Origin: Saccharothrix ecbatanensis
GTDB lineage: Bacteria > Actinomycetota > Actinomycetes > Mycobacteriales > Pseudonocardiaceae
DNA length: 64,000 bases
Direction of reading: 5' to 3'
NCBI RefSeq assembly: GCF_014205015.1
Contig: NZ_JACHMO010000001.1
Coordinates: forward strand, 8,618,001-8,682,000
Under the pieces are notes generated by a model. It made no database searches. It was given only the letters and a program-made list of their open reading frames with translations, and was not told the origin of the DNA. The first letter of the stretch is position 1. Every line of letters starts with the position of its first letter. Of the stretch, positions 17,006 through 25,289 are shown piece by piece. The position numbers were made by a program, and so were the translations under genes.

Positions 17006-18180
17006 ACCAGCAGTTGCAGTGTGCTCAGCATGACGGGGTTGTCCGTGCGGCTGGTGTCGTGGCCCGAGGTGATGAGCACTCCACCGGCGGCCAGGGCGGG
17101 GCGCAGGTGGGTCAGCAGGTCCGCCAGCGGCGCGGCGACGGTCAGTTTCACCGACTCGGCGTGCCCGTCCAGGGCGTCGGGGCGTACGGAGGCCAGCGCG
17201 AGGAGCGGGATGGAGCCGCTGGTGATCCGGAAGTTCAGGTCCAGCATGACCAGCTGCCCGTCCCTGGTCTCGGCGCAGTCCAGGCTGCACAGGCCCCGGT
17301 AACCGACGTCCGCCGCCCGCTGGGTGATCGCCAGGCACTCCGCCAGCAGGTCCGCCGGCGGCGGGCTGACCAGGCCGAACAAACCACCGACGTACACGCC
17401 GGTCGCGTCCACGCGCTGTTCGGTGACGGCCAGCAGCCTGGCCACCGCGTCCGCACCGACGTACAGCTGGATGCCCCAGTTGCGCGCGATGTGCAGGTAC
17501 TCCTCGACCACGAACTCGCCGAGCACGTCGGTGAACGCCGGGAACTCCACCAGCTCGCCCGCCTGGTGCAGGTACACGTCCAGGCTGCCGCCGTGAGCGT
17601 CGTTCGTCGCCGCCTTCAGCACCCACGACTTCTCCGCCGGCGCCGCCTCGGCCAGCTCGTCCCGCGTGACGACACTGCGCCGCGCGTGGAACCGGGGGTC
17701 GACGAACGTGCTGATGCTCGCCTTGTTGTTCAGGAACCCGACCAGCTGCCCGGTCTTCACCATGCGCTCGTCCGGGCACAGCGCCGTCGGCAGCGGGTAC
17801 TCAGCCGAGAGCAGCAGGCCGTCCGCCATCGCCTCGGTGACGCGCGCCGTGAACCCGGCCTCGTCGCGGAACGCGCGCAGGTCGTCGCCGACCGGCAGGC
17901 CGCCTTCGCGCAGCAACGCCAGCAGCGTCGGGTCCGTGCCACCCGCGCTGCAGATCACCGGGGTGTCACCGGCGACGGCGATCGGTCGGGCGGACAACGC
18001 GTCGACGGTGTTGCGGTGCCGGTTCGCCGCGACGCCGGCGGCCGGGCGCGCGCACACGGCGATGCCGGGGCCGTAGACGTCTGCGAGTGCGCGAGGCGCG
18101 CCGACGGCCGGCGACAGCGGAGTGGAGATGCTGATGACGTGCTCCCGTGGGGTAGGTCGGGACGGCCGCGACCGCCACAC
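16939..18180 (-). CDS. ATP-grasp family ligase-like protein
   Basis: A 413-residue protein with an ATP-grasp layout. An N-terminal pre-grasp region is followed by KSWVLKAATNDAHGG (Lys of the ATP site and flexible loop), the hinge-like EFVVEEYLHIARNW, and VMLDLNFRITSGS with the Asp/Asn metal ligands. The family joins a carboxylate to an amine or similar nucleophile through an acyl-phosphate. It is divergent from a SARP activator, which suggests specialised metabolism. The start is uncertain: GTG 18180 has no clear ribosome site, and the GGGAG at about residue 12 is followed by no ATG/GTG/TTG at the right distance. I found no precursor peptide gene beside it, so a free small-molecule substrate is more likely. 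Confidence 0.7.
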   Translation of the reverse strand: MWRSRPSRPTPREHVISISTPLSPAVGAPRALADVYGPGIAVCARPAAGVAANRHRNTVDALSARPIAVAGDTPVICSAGGTDPTLLALLREGGLPVGDDLRAFRDEAGFTARVTEAMADGLLLSAEYPLPTALCPDERMVKTGQLVGFLNNKASISTFVDPRFHARRSVVTRDELAEAAPAEKSWVLKAATNDAHGGSLDVYLHQAGELVEFPAFTDVLGEFVVEEYLHIARNWGIQLYVGADAVARLLAVTEQRVDATGVYVGGLFGLVSPPPADLLAECLAITQRAADVGYRGLCSLDCAETRDGQLVMLDLNFRITSGSIPLLALASVRPDALDGHAESVKLTVAAPLADLLTHLRPALAAGGVLITSGHDTSRTDNPVMLSTLQLLVYGDDPHDVTARRGALEVEFGH

Positions 18181-18550
18181 GGTGGTGTGGAGGGGCGCCG
18201 CAGGGTCCGCGTGGTGCGGGTTGAGACCGGAGAACGATCAAGTGCCGTCGAGAGGCGGCGTCCACTGCGTGCCCGGTCGATGCTCGGGAGCCGGATTCGT
18301 GAACCGTGGGCGAAACTGCCCGGATGCGGGCGGTATGACCCCAGAGTCTCACGACTTTGCCACGTCACCCAAATGCCGTGCCACCGGGGTGTCCCGGGCC
18401 ACCCCTCCGGACCAGGTGTTTCGTCGGCTTGGGCGGGGTCCAAGAAAGCGCGCGGTGATTTCCCGCGGTGAGGTGAACTGGCGATTAGGTGAAATTATCC
18501 CAACTACATTGTTGGGATGGTTACTCGGTACCGCCCGTTTCTCCTACAGT
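18181..18550. promoter_or_regulatory. 370-bp divergent region with palindrome
   Basis: This lies between the ATP-grasp gene (minus) and the SARP gene (plus). The last 80 bases are AT-rich and contain a perfect inverted repeat, ATCCCAAC at 18497-18504 and GTTGGGAT at 18511-18518, with a 6-base spacer, ending 32 bases before the SARP start. It could be an operator or a short hairpin in the leader. Frames inside the region encode nothing I recognise. Confidence 0.6.
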
Positions 18551-20395
18551 GTGCCGGTGAAGTTCGGAGTGCTGGGCCCGCTTACCGTGTACGGATCGGA
18601 TGGTGCGCACGTACAGATTCGCGGCCGACGTCTGCGCACCCTGCTCGCGGTCCTGTTGATGCACGCGGGAAAACCGGTTTCCGTCCACCATCTCGTGGAC
18701 GCGATATGGGACGGCGAGCCGCCCAAGTCCTATCTGTCCAACCTGCACACCTACGTCTCACGGCTGCGCGAACGGCTGCCCGGTCTGCGGATCGACCACG
18801 TCGACGGCCAGTACCTGCTGCGGGTCGAACCGGGCGACCTGGACCTGAACGTCTTCCGCACCAAGGTCGACGCCGCACGGCTCGCCGCCCGGCGCGGTCA
18901 CCACGCCGTGGCGGCGGACCTCTACCGGAGCGCGTTGGCGCTGTGGCGCGACGACCGCCCGGTGGCCGACCTCGACATCGCCGCGCTCGAACCGGAGTTC
19001 TCGCACTGCGAGGCCACCAGGCTGATCGTCGTGGAGGACCGGTTCGAATCGGAGCTCGGGGCCGGTCGGCACGTCGAGGTGGTGGGCGAGTTGGAGGCGG
19101 CGGTCGCCGAGCACCCGACCCGGGAACGGTTGTGCCGCCAGCTGATGATCGCGTTGTGCGGTGCGGGCCGGCAGGCGGACGCGCTGGCCGTCTACCGCAC
19201 GACCCGCGACACGTTCGTGCGCGCGCTCGGGCTGGAACCGAGCCCGGCGCTGAGGCGGCTGCACCAGGAGATCCTGCGCGGTGACGTGCCCGAGCCAATG
19301 CCCGAGCCCACGTCGGAACCGGTGGCGGTCGAGCCGGTGTTCCCGCTCTGCCAGCTGCCACCGGACACCGCCGACTTCGCCGGTCGGGGAGCCGAACTGG
19401 AGCAGGTCGTCGCGGCGCTGCGAACGGACGCCGCGTCGGTGCCGGTCGTGGTGCTGACCGGTGAGCCCGGTGTCGGCAAGACCGCGTTGGCGATCAGGGT
19501 GGCGCACCGGCTGCGCGCCGAGTTCCCCGACGGCCAGCTGTTCGCGCACCTCGCGGGCACGTCGCCGAACCCGAAGCAGCCCCGGGACGTGCTGGGCGGC
19601 CTCCTGCGCGCGCTCTGCCCCAACGGCGCCGTGATCCCCGAAGACCTGGAGGAGCGGACGGCGGCCATCCGCGCGTGCCTGGCCGACCGGCGGGTGCTGG
19701 TGGTGCTGGACGACGCCGCGTCCGCCGCCAGGGTGCGCGCCCTGCTGCCGGGGACGGCCGGCTGCGCGGTGCTCGTCACGGGTCGGAACCGGCTGAACGG
19801 CCTGGCCGGCTCGACGTCGGTGCGGATACCGCCGTTCACCTCGGACGAAGGCCGCGCGCTGCTGGGCCGGATCGCCGGTCACGAGCGCGTCGACCGGGAG
19901 CACGAGGCCGCTGACGAAGTCGTTTCGCTGTGCGGAGGCGTCCCGTTGGCGGTGCGGATCGCCGGCACCAGGCTGGCCGCGCGCGGGCACATGAGCGTGC
20001 GGGTGCTGGCCGACCGGCTGGCCGACGAGCACGGTCGGCTGGACGAACTCGCCGTCGGCGGACTCCAGGTGCGGCCCGCCGTCGCGCGGAGCTACGAGAA
20101 CCTGGGTCCGCTGGCCCGCGCCGGACTTCGCCGACTGGCGCTGCTCGGTCCGGTCGACGTCGCGGAAGACGTGGTCGCGGCCGTGCTCGACGTGCCGGAC
20201 GCGGACGGCGTGATCGAGGAGTTGGTGCAGTCCAGCCTGGTGGCCACCCGGGGTGTCGACGCGGGCGGCCGGCCGCTCTACCGGTTGCCCGAACTCCTCC
20301 GCGTGTACGGCGTCGAGCGGGCGGACCGGGACGACCGGGCCGCGGTCTCCGCCGCACACCACCAAGCCGCACATCACCAGGCCGCACACAGCTGA
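18551..20395 (+). CDS. SARP-type regulator with NB-ARC NTPase domain
   Basis: A 614-residue AfsR-like regulator. Residues 1-95 are the OmpR-type winged helix of SARPs (VKFGVLGPLTVY, RGRRLRTLLAVLL, VSRLRERLPGLRID). The bacterial transcriptional activation domain follows to about 245. The NTPase has Walker A (VLTGEPGVGKTALA) and RRVLVVLDDA as Walker B, and a winged helix lies near the end. The TPR region of AfsR is missing, so the sensor part is shorter than usual. GTG 18551 or 18557 starts the domain; no ribosome site is visible, so the message may be leaderless. SARPs switch on secondary-metabolite clusters; the divergent ATP-grasp gene is a candidate target. Confidence 0.85.
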   Translation: MPVKFGVLGPLTVYGSDGAHVQIRGRRLRTLLAVLLMHAGKPVSVHHLVDAIWDGEPPKSYLSNLHTYVSRLRERLPGLRIDHVDGQYLLRVEPGDLDLNVFRTKVDAARLAARRGHHAVAADLYRSALALWRDDRPVADLDIAALEPEFSHCEATRLIVVEDRFESELGAGRHVEVVGELEAAVAEHPTRERLCRQLMIALCGAGRQADALAVYRTTRDTFVRALGLEPSPALRRLHQEILRGDVPEPMPEPTSEPVAVEPVFPLCQLPPDTADFAGRGAELEQVVAALRTDAASVPVVVLTGEPGVGKTALAIRVAHRLRAEFPDGQLFAHLAGTSPNPKQPRDVLGGLLRALCPNGAVIPEDLEERTAAIRACLADRRVLVVLDDAASAARVRALLPGTAGCAVLVTGRNRLNGLAGSTSVRIPPFTSDEGRALLGRIAGHERVDREHEAADEVVSLCGGVPLAVRIAGTRLAARGHMSVRVLADRLADEHGRLDELAVGGLQVRPAVARSYENLGPLARAGLRRLALLGPVDVAEDVVAAVLDVPDADGVIEELVQSSLVATRGVDAGGRPLYRLPELLRVYGVERADRDDRAAVSAAHHQAAHHQAAHS

Positions 20396-20404
20396 GAAAG
20401 GCCA

Positions 20405-20437
20405 CAGGGCCCGACGGAACGTTCCCGCCGGGCCCTG
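20405..20437. terminator. Bidirectional terminator hairpin
   Basis: A perfect 9-bp stem (CAGGGCCCG at 20405-20413, complement at 20429-20437) whose loop holds GGAACGTTCC. It lies between the convergent SARP and MmpS-like genes, 9 and 14 bases from their stops, and would serve both. Confidence 0.8.
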
Positions 20438-20451
20438 CAAGAGTGCTCGGA

Positions 20452-21048
20452 TCAGGTGCCGATGCAGGACGCGGTGGCGTACGGGCCGGTGGCGGTGTCG
20501 GTCGACACGACCTCGCCGTCCACGGTGATCTTGCAGGTCACCGTGCCGCCGTTCTCGTCGGCCGTGGCGGTCAGAGTGCCGCCCTTGTACACGCCCTGGT
20601 TCTCGACCTGCTTGGTCCACGGCAGCGCCGGGACCGTCTCGGTCTTCGGGTCCAGCACCTCGCCGTAGACGATCTCCACGTTCGCCGCGTCACCGGAGAT
20701 CTCGTAGTCGACCTTGGCGACCCGGTTGACCTCCTCCTTGATCTCGTTGACCGCCTTGTTGAAGGCGACCACCCAGATGATGCAGACGGCGAGGCCGATC
20801 ACGGACGTCACGATGCCGGCGATCGACAGGCCCTTGTTGGTGGCCACGCCCTTGCCGACCCGCGCCAGGCCGACCGCGGAGAAGATCAGACCCAGGATGA
20901 CCAGCGGCCAGGCGACCACGCCGATGAGCGGGATGGGCGAGAACACCAGACCCACCACGCCGAGGACGAACCCGGCCGTGCCCAGGCCGTTCCTGGGCGG
21001 CTGCGCGGTGTGCTGCGGCACTGGCGGATAGGAGGTCTGCTGGGTCAT
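20452..21048 (-). CDS. DUF4190/MmpS-like membrane protein
   Basis: A 198-residue protein. A Pro-rich cytoplasmic start precedes two hydrophobic helices (about 24-57 and 70-97) of DUF4190 type. The extracytoplasmic domain resembles the MmpS accessory fold (KVDYEISGDAANVEIVYG; LPWTKQV; TVTCKITVDGEVV; GPYATASC), with its typical Cys pair. MmpS proteins assist MmpL exporters, but none is adjacent. ATG 21048 has AGGAAGAG eight bases upstream. It is on the same strand as the nine-gene operon but 177 bp past its end, so it probably has its own promoter. Confidence 0.8.
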   Translation of the reverse strand: MTQQTSYPPVPQHTAQPPRNGLGTAGFVLGVVGLVFSPIPLIGVVAWPLVILGLIFSAVGLARVGKGVATNKGLSIAGIVTSVIGLAVCIIWVVAFNKAVNEIKEEVNRVAKVDYEISGDAANVEIVYGEVLDPKTETVPALPWTKQVENQGVYKGGTLTATADENGGTVTCKITVDGEVVSTDTATGPYATASCIGT

Positions 21049-21225
21049 GAGTTCATCTCTTCCTGAATTGCGAAATGTGTGTGCCGGGCGGATTCGCGTC
21101 GATTCGTGCCGTTTCCGGATAACGGCGGAAAATGACGCGCCGGGCGGCGGCGACGCATAGCCTCGCACGGCCCACCACACGCGATGAACACAAACCGTGC
21201 ACAGTTCAGAGCGGGCTCGAAGTCC

Positions 21226-22344
21226 TCACAGATCGTCCTCCTCGTCGTCGTCTTCCTCGTCGTCGTCCAACGGCTCGAACAACGGCTTGGACGAGTCGGA
21301 GACCACCTCCGCGGTGAGGGTCGGCTCCAGCGAGGCGGCCGGCGCGGCGGGGAGCACCGGCGCGGACGCGGTGGTCGGCTCGACGGCGAACGGCGCGTTC
21401 GTCATCCGGCCGGTCAGCAGCGTGGTGGCCCGGTCCACGATGCCGGTGACGTCGCTCCGGGCGACGAGCCCGTGCTTGAGCATGACCTCCACCAGCTCCC
21501 TGGCGTCGTCGAGGTCCATCCGGTGCCGCTTCATCAACATGTCGATGACCTCGGGCGCGCGCTCCGGGGACTGGGACAGCATGATGCCGATCAGGTTGTT
21601 CGGGTCCTGCGCGACCGCGCCGCTGAAGAACTCCATCCGCTGGCGCTCCAGCTTGAGCTTGTACTCCTCCTCCAGCTGCTTCATCGCGAGCTCGTGCTGT
21701 CGGTTCATGAGGTCGATCCGCTGCTGGGCGGTCTGCTCGATCCCCTCGCGCAGGAGCCCGTCCGTCTTCACCACGTGCGCCCGCGCGTCCTCCGTGCGCT
21801 TGGTGACGTGGGCGATGGTGGCGTCGTCCAGGGTGAGCGCGGCGACGCAGCCGAGGACGCTCACGCCCTGGGTGAGCTGCACCTTGCGCCGGCCGTCGGA
21901 GAACGCGTAGGTGATGGCCCGCTCGGCGCCCGTGCTGTCGTCGATCGGGAACATGACGCTGATGTCGCGCAGCACCCGCTCGACGTGCGGCAGGAGGATC
22001 GGGGCGGCGTCCACCAGGTTCGTCTTCACCGCCTCGACCGGGTCGGTGATCCGCCAGCGCACAGTCACCTTGGCGGTGAAGTAGAACGCCTGCTCCCGGC
22101 TCGGCAGCCGCAGCTCGAACTGGCGGGAGAACACCGACATGTCGACCAGGAACAGCTCGCGGAAGCCCATCACGCCGCCGAGCGGGACCTGCTGGGTGGC
22201 GTGGTGGTAGCGGCCGTTCGCGTCGAGGTAGATGGTCGCCTGGTCGGCCCTGGGCACCGGGCGGCGCCGGGACATCATCTCGCCGAGGGTCACCGGCACG
22301 TGGGTGATCAGCGGCTCCGGGGCGGGGTTCGGGTTGTCGGTCAC
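21226..22344 (-). CDS. SPFH/band-7-like protein, last gene of nine-gene operon
   Basis: A 372-residue protein without signal peptide. Residues 85-180 resemble an SPFH/band-7 core (FYFTAKVTVRWRITDPVEAV, then HVERVLRDISVMF). A long charged coiled coil follows (about 205-245: LNRQHELAMKQLEEEYKLKL region), and the extreme C-terminus is very acidic (FEPLDDDEEDDDEEDDL). SPFH proteins form oligomeric rings or membrane microdomains. The GTG start overlaps the stop of the STAND-like gene by four bases, so it is produced with it. It may scaffold the complex at the membrane; there is no transmembrane helix. The function is inferred only. Confidence 0.6.
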   Translation of the reverse strand: MTDNPNPAPEPLITHVPVTLGEMMSRRRPVPRADQATIYLDANGRYHHATQQVPLGGVMGFRELFLVDMSVFSRQFELRLPSREQAFYFTAKVTVRWRITDPVEAVKTNLVDAAPILLPHVERVLRDISVMFPIDDSTGAERAITYAFSDGRRKVQLTQGVSVLGCVAALTLDDATIAHVTKRTEDARAHVVKTDGLLREGIEQTAQQRIDLMNRQHELAMKQLEEEYKLKLERQRMEFFSGAVAQDPNNLIGIMLSQSPERAPEVIDMLMKRHRMDLDDARELVEVMLKHGLVARSDVTGIVDRATTLLTGRMTNAPFAVEPTTASAPVLPAAPAASLEPTLTAEVVSDSSKPLFEPLDDDEEDDDEEDDL

Positions 22345-24572
22345 GGTCGGTTCTCCTCACGGTCGAGAACGGCGAGCAGCCGGGTGACGGCTTGGGTGGG
22401 GCCGCGCCGGGCCTGGGCCCAGTCGGTCAGGTGGGACCGCATGGTCTCGGACGTGCCGATGGCATCGACGACGTCGGCGAGCAGCGCGCCCAACGGCTCC
22501 AGTTGCGTGTCGTCGCGCTCGGCGGTCTTGACCCAGCGCTGGACCACCTTGAACGCGTCGGGCATGAAGTACTGGGCCTCCAGCGCACGGGCGATCAGCA
22601 GGACGACCGCCTCCCGCCGGGTGAGCCGGCGCGTGCCGACGGCGACCGGGCGTTCCGGGTCGTCCGCGCGCCGGTCCTGGTCGGCCATCCACAGCAGGCC
22701 GGGCCACGGATCGGTGCTGCCGTCCTCGGACACCTGGAGGTACACGGTCAGCTGGAGCACGCACATCAGAGCGGTGTTGCGCACGGTGGTCCTGGTCGCC
22801 CGAGTCCACAGCAGGAGCGCGCCGAGCACCAGGTCGAGCCGGTCGTCCTCCAGCGTGAGCGTGGTGATGGCGTCGGCCACCGAGATGATCATCCGCGGCT
22901 CTTCGGTGTCGGCGGCCCTGCGCAGCCGCTTGAGCACCTGCGCCGTCGTCATGATCGGCAACGTGCCCAGCGCGGCGACGGCGGCGGTCCGGCGTCCGGT
23001 CGCCTCCCGGCCCTGCAACCAGCGGTCGATCATGCGGGTGATCAGCGGTTGCAGGTCCGGCTCCATGGCGGGCAGGCGCAGCGCGCCGATCACGGCCTGG
23101 CGTTCCCAGTAGTCGTTCTCGTCGGCCCACGGCTCGATCACGTGCCGCCGCGCGTGGTCGAACTCGGACAGGCTCAGCAGCCCGACCGCGACGCCCGCGC
23201 GGATCCGCACGTGCCGGTCCGGTGAACTGCCCAGGCCGCGCAGCCAGCGCCGGACCACCCCGTGCGCCTCCGGGTACTCGCGCCAGACGTGTTCGAGCAC
23301 CTTGCGCGGCCGGTGCGGGTCGCGGTAGCGGACCACCTCGGCCGCCAGGCTGCCCAGTTCGCTGTCCTCGACGGCGGAGGTGATCTCGGCGTCCATCCGC
23401 TCGACCAGGTCCCGGGTGCGGATGGCGAACACCGCGCGGGTCCGTTCGTGCGGGTCCGGGATCTCGGCCGCCTGGATCAGCTTGGCGAGCGCCGTGCCCG
23501 CCTCCGCGACGGTGGCCAGCGGCATGCCGTCCAGCACCCCGAGCGCGATGGCGAACGCGCGGTGTTCGTTGTCGGGCAAGGCCTCGAACCACTCCCGGAA
23601 CGCCGACTCCGCGCTGTGCGCGTACTGGAGCCGGACGTCCTCGATGGTGCGATCACCTGAGACGACCGCGCACAGGCCGCGGCCGAGGTCCGCCAGGTCG
23701 TGGGCCCGCAACGTGCGGCTGACCACCTCCTCGACCAGGTCGGCGAACTCAGGGAAGTCCGAGAGGTCTTGTGGCGGCAGTCCGGCGGCACGCAGCCCGC
23801 TCCGGAAGTGGCTCAACACCAACGCCTGGTCGTCCGCCCGCTGCGCGCCTTCCACGAGGTACGCGGCGACTTCCCGGTCCCGCAACGGCGTGTCGGCGGT
23901 GACGAGGACGACCATCCGCGCCTTCGACTCTTCGAGCCTGCGCCGCCACAGGTCGAGCGCGAACTCGCTCAGCGCCGCCGCCTGGTCGTACTCCAACGCC
24001 TCCAGCAGGTACCCGTGGTCGCCGGAGAGGTCGATCGGGGTGGACGGCGAGCGGAGGTCGGTGTCCGGGCTGAGCTTGTCCACGCCGAGCGCGCACTCCA
24101 CGCCCAGGAGGTTCAGCGCGGTGGCCGTGCGTCCCCACCCGGTGGGCGCGCGCAGCAGCACCAGCCACTGGTCGCGAAGGCGGCGGCGCAACTCGTCGTA
24201 GTTGGCGGGCTTGACGAACGTCCCGATGACCCGGCTCAGGGCTTCCGACGGGATCGGTCCGGTCGGCAGGGAGCCGTGGCGTGAGCCCGACGCCCGCGGC
24301 AGACCGGCGTCGACCAGGCCGATGGTGTTGGCCACGAAGACGTTGCCGATGCCGTTGCCGTTGCGCTCGCCAAGGAGGGCCGCGAGGGCGTTCTCCATCG
24401 CACGGGCGTCTTGGTGCAGCTTCCGGGCCTGGGTTGGGTCGGACGCACTGGCCTTCGCGTCCGGCTCGTCGGGGTCCTCGTCCGGTTGTGGGTCGGCCTG
24501 CTTTTCCTCGGTGGCGGGTGTCGGTTCTTCCGCTACCGGCTCCGGCTGTTCTTCCGGCTGTTCGTCGCTCAC
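22341..24572 (-). CDS. STAND/NLR-like P-loop protein with N-terminal amyloid-like motif
   Basis: A 743-residue protein. The first 60 residues are acidic and disordered. Next comes an Asn/Gly-rich patch, IGNVFVANTIGLVDAG (residues 75-90), that resembles the C-terminus of the neighbouring cyclase-like protein. A P-loop core follows, with the Walker A variant LLRAPTGWGRTATA (Arg for Lys) and a strand MVVLVTADTPL. The C-terminal half is a long helical array like HEAT/TPR sensors, including RIRAGVAVGLLS and RRTAAVAALGTLP. This is the order of NLR-type sensors: signalling motif, NTPase, repeat sensor. It overlaps the genes on both sides by four bases. The degenerate Walker A may mean ATP is bound but not hydrolysed. 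Confidence 0.65.
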   Translation of the reverse strand: MSDEQPEEQPEPVAEEPTPATEEKQADPQPDEDPDEPDAKASASDPTQARKLHQDARAMENALAALLGERNGNGIGNVFVANTIGLVDAGLPRASGSRHGSLPTGPIPSEALSRVIGTFVKPANYDELRRRLRDQWLVLLRAPTGWGRTATALNLLGVECALGVDKLSPDTDLRSPSTPIDLSGDHGYLLEALEYDQAAALSEFALDLWRRRLEESKARMVVLVTADTPLRDREVAAYLVEGAQRADDQALVLSHFRSGLRAAGLPPQDLSDFPEFADLVEEVVSRTLRAHDLADLGRGLCAVVSGDRTIEDVRLQYAHSAESAFREWFEALPDNEHRAFAIALGVLDGMPLATVAEAGTALAKLIQAAEIPDPHERTRAVFAIRTRDLVERMDAEITSAVEDSELGSLAAEVVRYRDPHRPRKVLEHVWREYPEAHGVVRRWLRGLGSSPDRHVRIRAGVAVGLLSLSEFDHARRHVIEPWADENDYWERQAVIGALRLPAMEPDLQPLITRMIDRWLQGREATGRRTAAVAALGTLPIMTTAQVLKRLRRAADTEEPRMIISVADAITTLTLEDDRLDLVLGALLLWTRATRTTVRNTALMCVLQLTVYLQVSEDGSTDPWPGLLWMADQDRRADDPERPVAVGTRRLTRREAVVLLIARALEAQYFMPDAFKVVQRWVKTAERDDTQLEPLGALLADVVDAIGTSETMRSHLTDWAQARRGPTQAVTRLLAVLDREENRP

Positions 24573-25267
24573 GGCGTGCCCCCGAACCCTATGCGGGCGT
24601 CGACGTTCATCGTGTCGGCGTTGAACACGTGGCCGTTGTTGTAGGCGTTGAACACCTTGCCGGGAACGGTGTCCGTCGGTTTCGGGGCGTCACCGGACAG
24701 TGGAGGCTTTGCGTAGCCGGGCACCCGCACCCACACCGTGCGGCCGTCGTCGATCAGCTTCCCGTAGGACTCCGGCTGGATGCCGCGGTAGCCGTGGCGC
24801 ACCACGCTGTCGTGGACTGCCTCGGAGACCACCACGACGGACTGCGCCCGGCCGGCGGCCCTGAGCACCTCCTTGACGCCCGCGCCGTTGACGATCCGGA
24901 ACGCGGTGGTCATCGCGTCGCCGACCCAGCCGTGCTCGTCCCGCGCCACCAGTCCGAAGTGGACGCCCAGGCGCAGTCGCAGCCAGGCTTCCGGTCGCAG
25001 ACCGGCGTTGTGGCGGGCGAGCCCGTCGACCACCACGTCCGCCAACGGGTCGAGCAGCGGCAGCACCTCCGAGTCTGCCACCACCAGCACGCCGTCGCCC
25101 AGGTCGTCCGACCGGCGGCGCTCGGCGGGCAGGCCGGCGGCGTCCAGCGCTTCGTGCAGCACCCGGTAGAGCACCGCGCGCAGGTCCGCCTTCTCGGTGT
25201 CCGTCCGCTCGCTGGACTTCTCGATGTCCACGACCAGGATCGAGCGGCTCACGGGTTCGAGCGTCAC
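24569..25267 (-). CDS. Class III nucleotidyl cyclase-like protein with C-terminal amyloid-like motif
   Basis: A 232-residue protein. The cyclase homology core shows the first metal Asp (SILVVDIEKSS), the second in DDLGDGVLVV, and GWVGDAMTTAFRIV for the later catalytic stretch. The usual Lys before the second Asp is Asp, and the transition-state Asn is Thr, so activity may be altered. After the core a linker leads to GKVFNAYNNGHVFNADTMN (about residues 203-221), with two VFNA units. GTG 25267 has GGAGG five bases upstream; ATG 25282 overlaps that site. It is placed directly before the STAND-like gene, as expected of an effector with its NLR. Its output could be a cyclic nucleotide. Confidence 0.68.
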   Translation of the reverse strand: MTLEPVSRSILVVDIEKSSERTDTEKADLRAVLYRVLHEALDAAGLPAERRRSDDLGDGVLVVADSEVLPLLDPLADVVVDGLARHNAGLRPEAWLRLRLGVHFGLVARDEHGWVGDAMTTAFRIVNGAGVKEVLRAAGRAQSVVVVSEAVHDSVVRHGYRGIQPESYGKLIDDGRTVWVRVPGYAKPPLSGDAPKPTDTVPGKVFNAYNNGHVFNADTMNVDARIGFGGTP

Positions 25268-25289
25268 GACGTCCTCCTTCATCAGGTGA

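Noticed and set aside
16939..18480. Graspetide-type RiPP locus around the ATP-grasp gene
   Set aside because: I searched the upstream region and found no short peptide with a ribosome site and a Thr/Ser/Glu-rich core.
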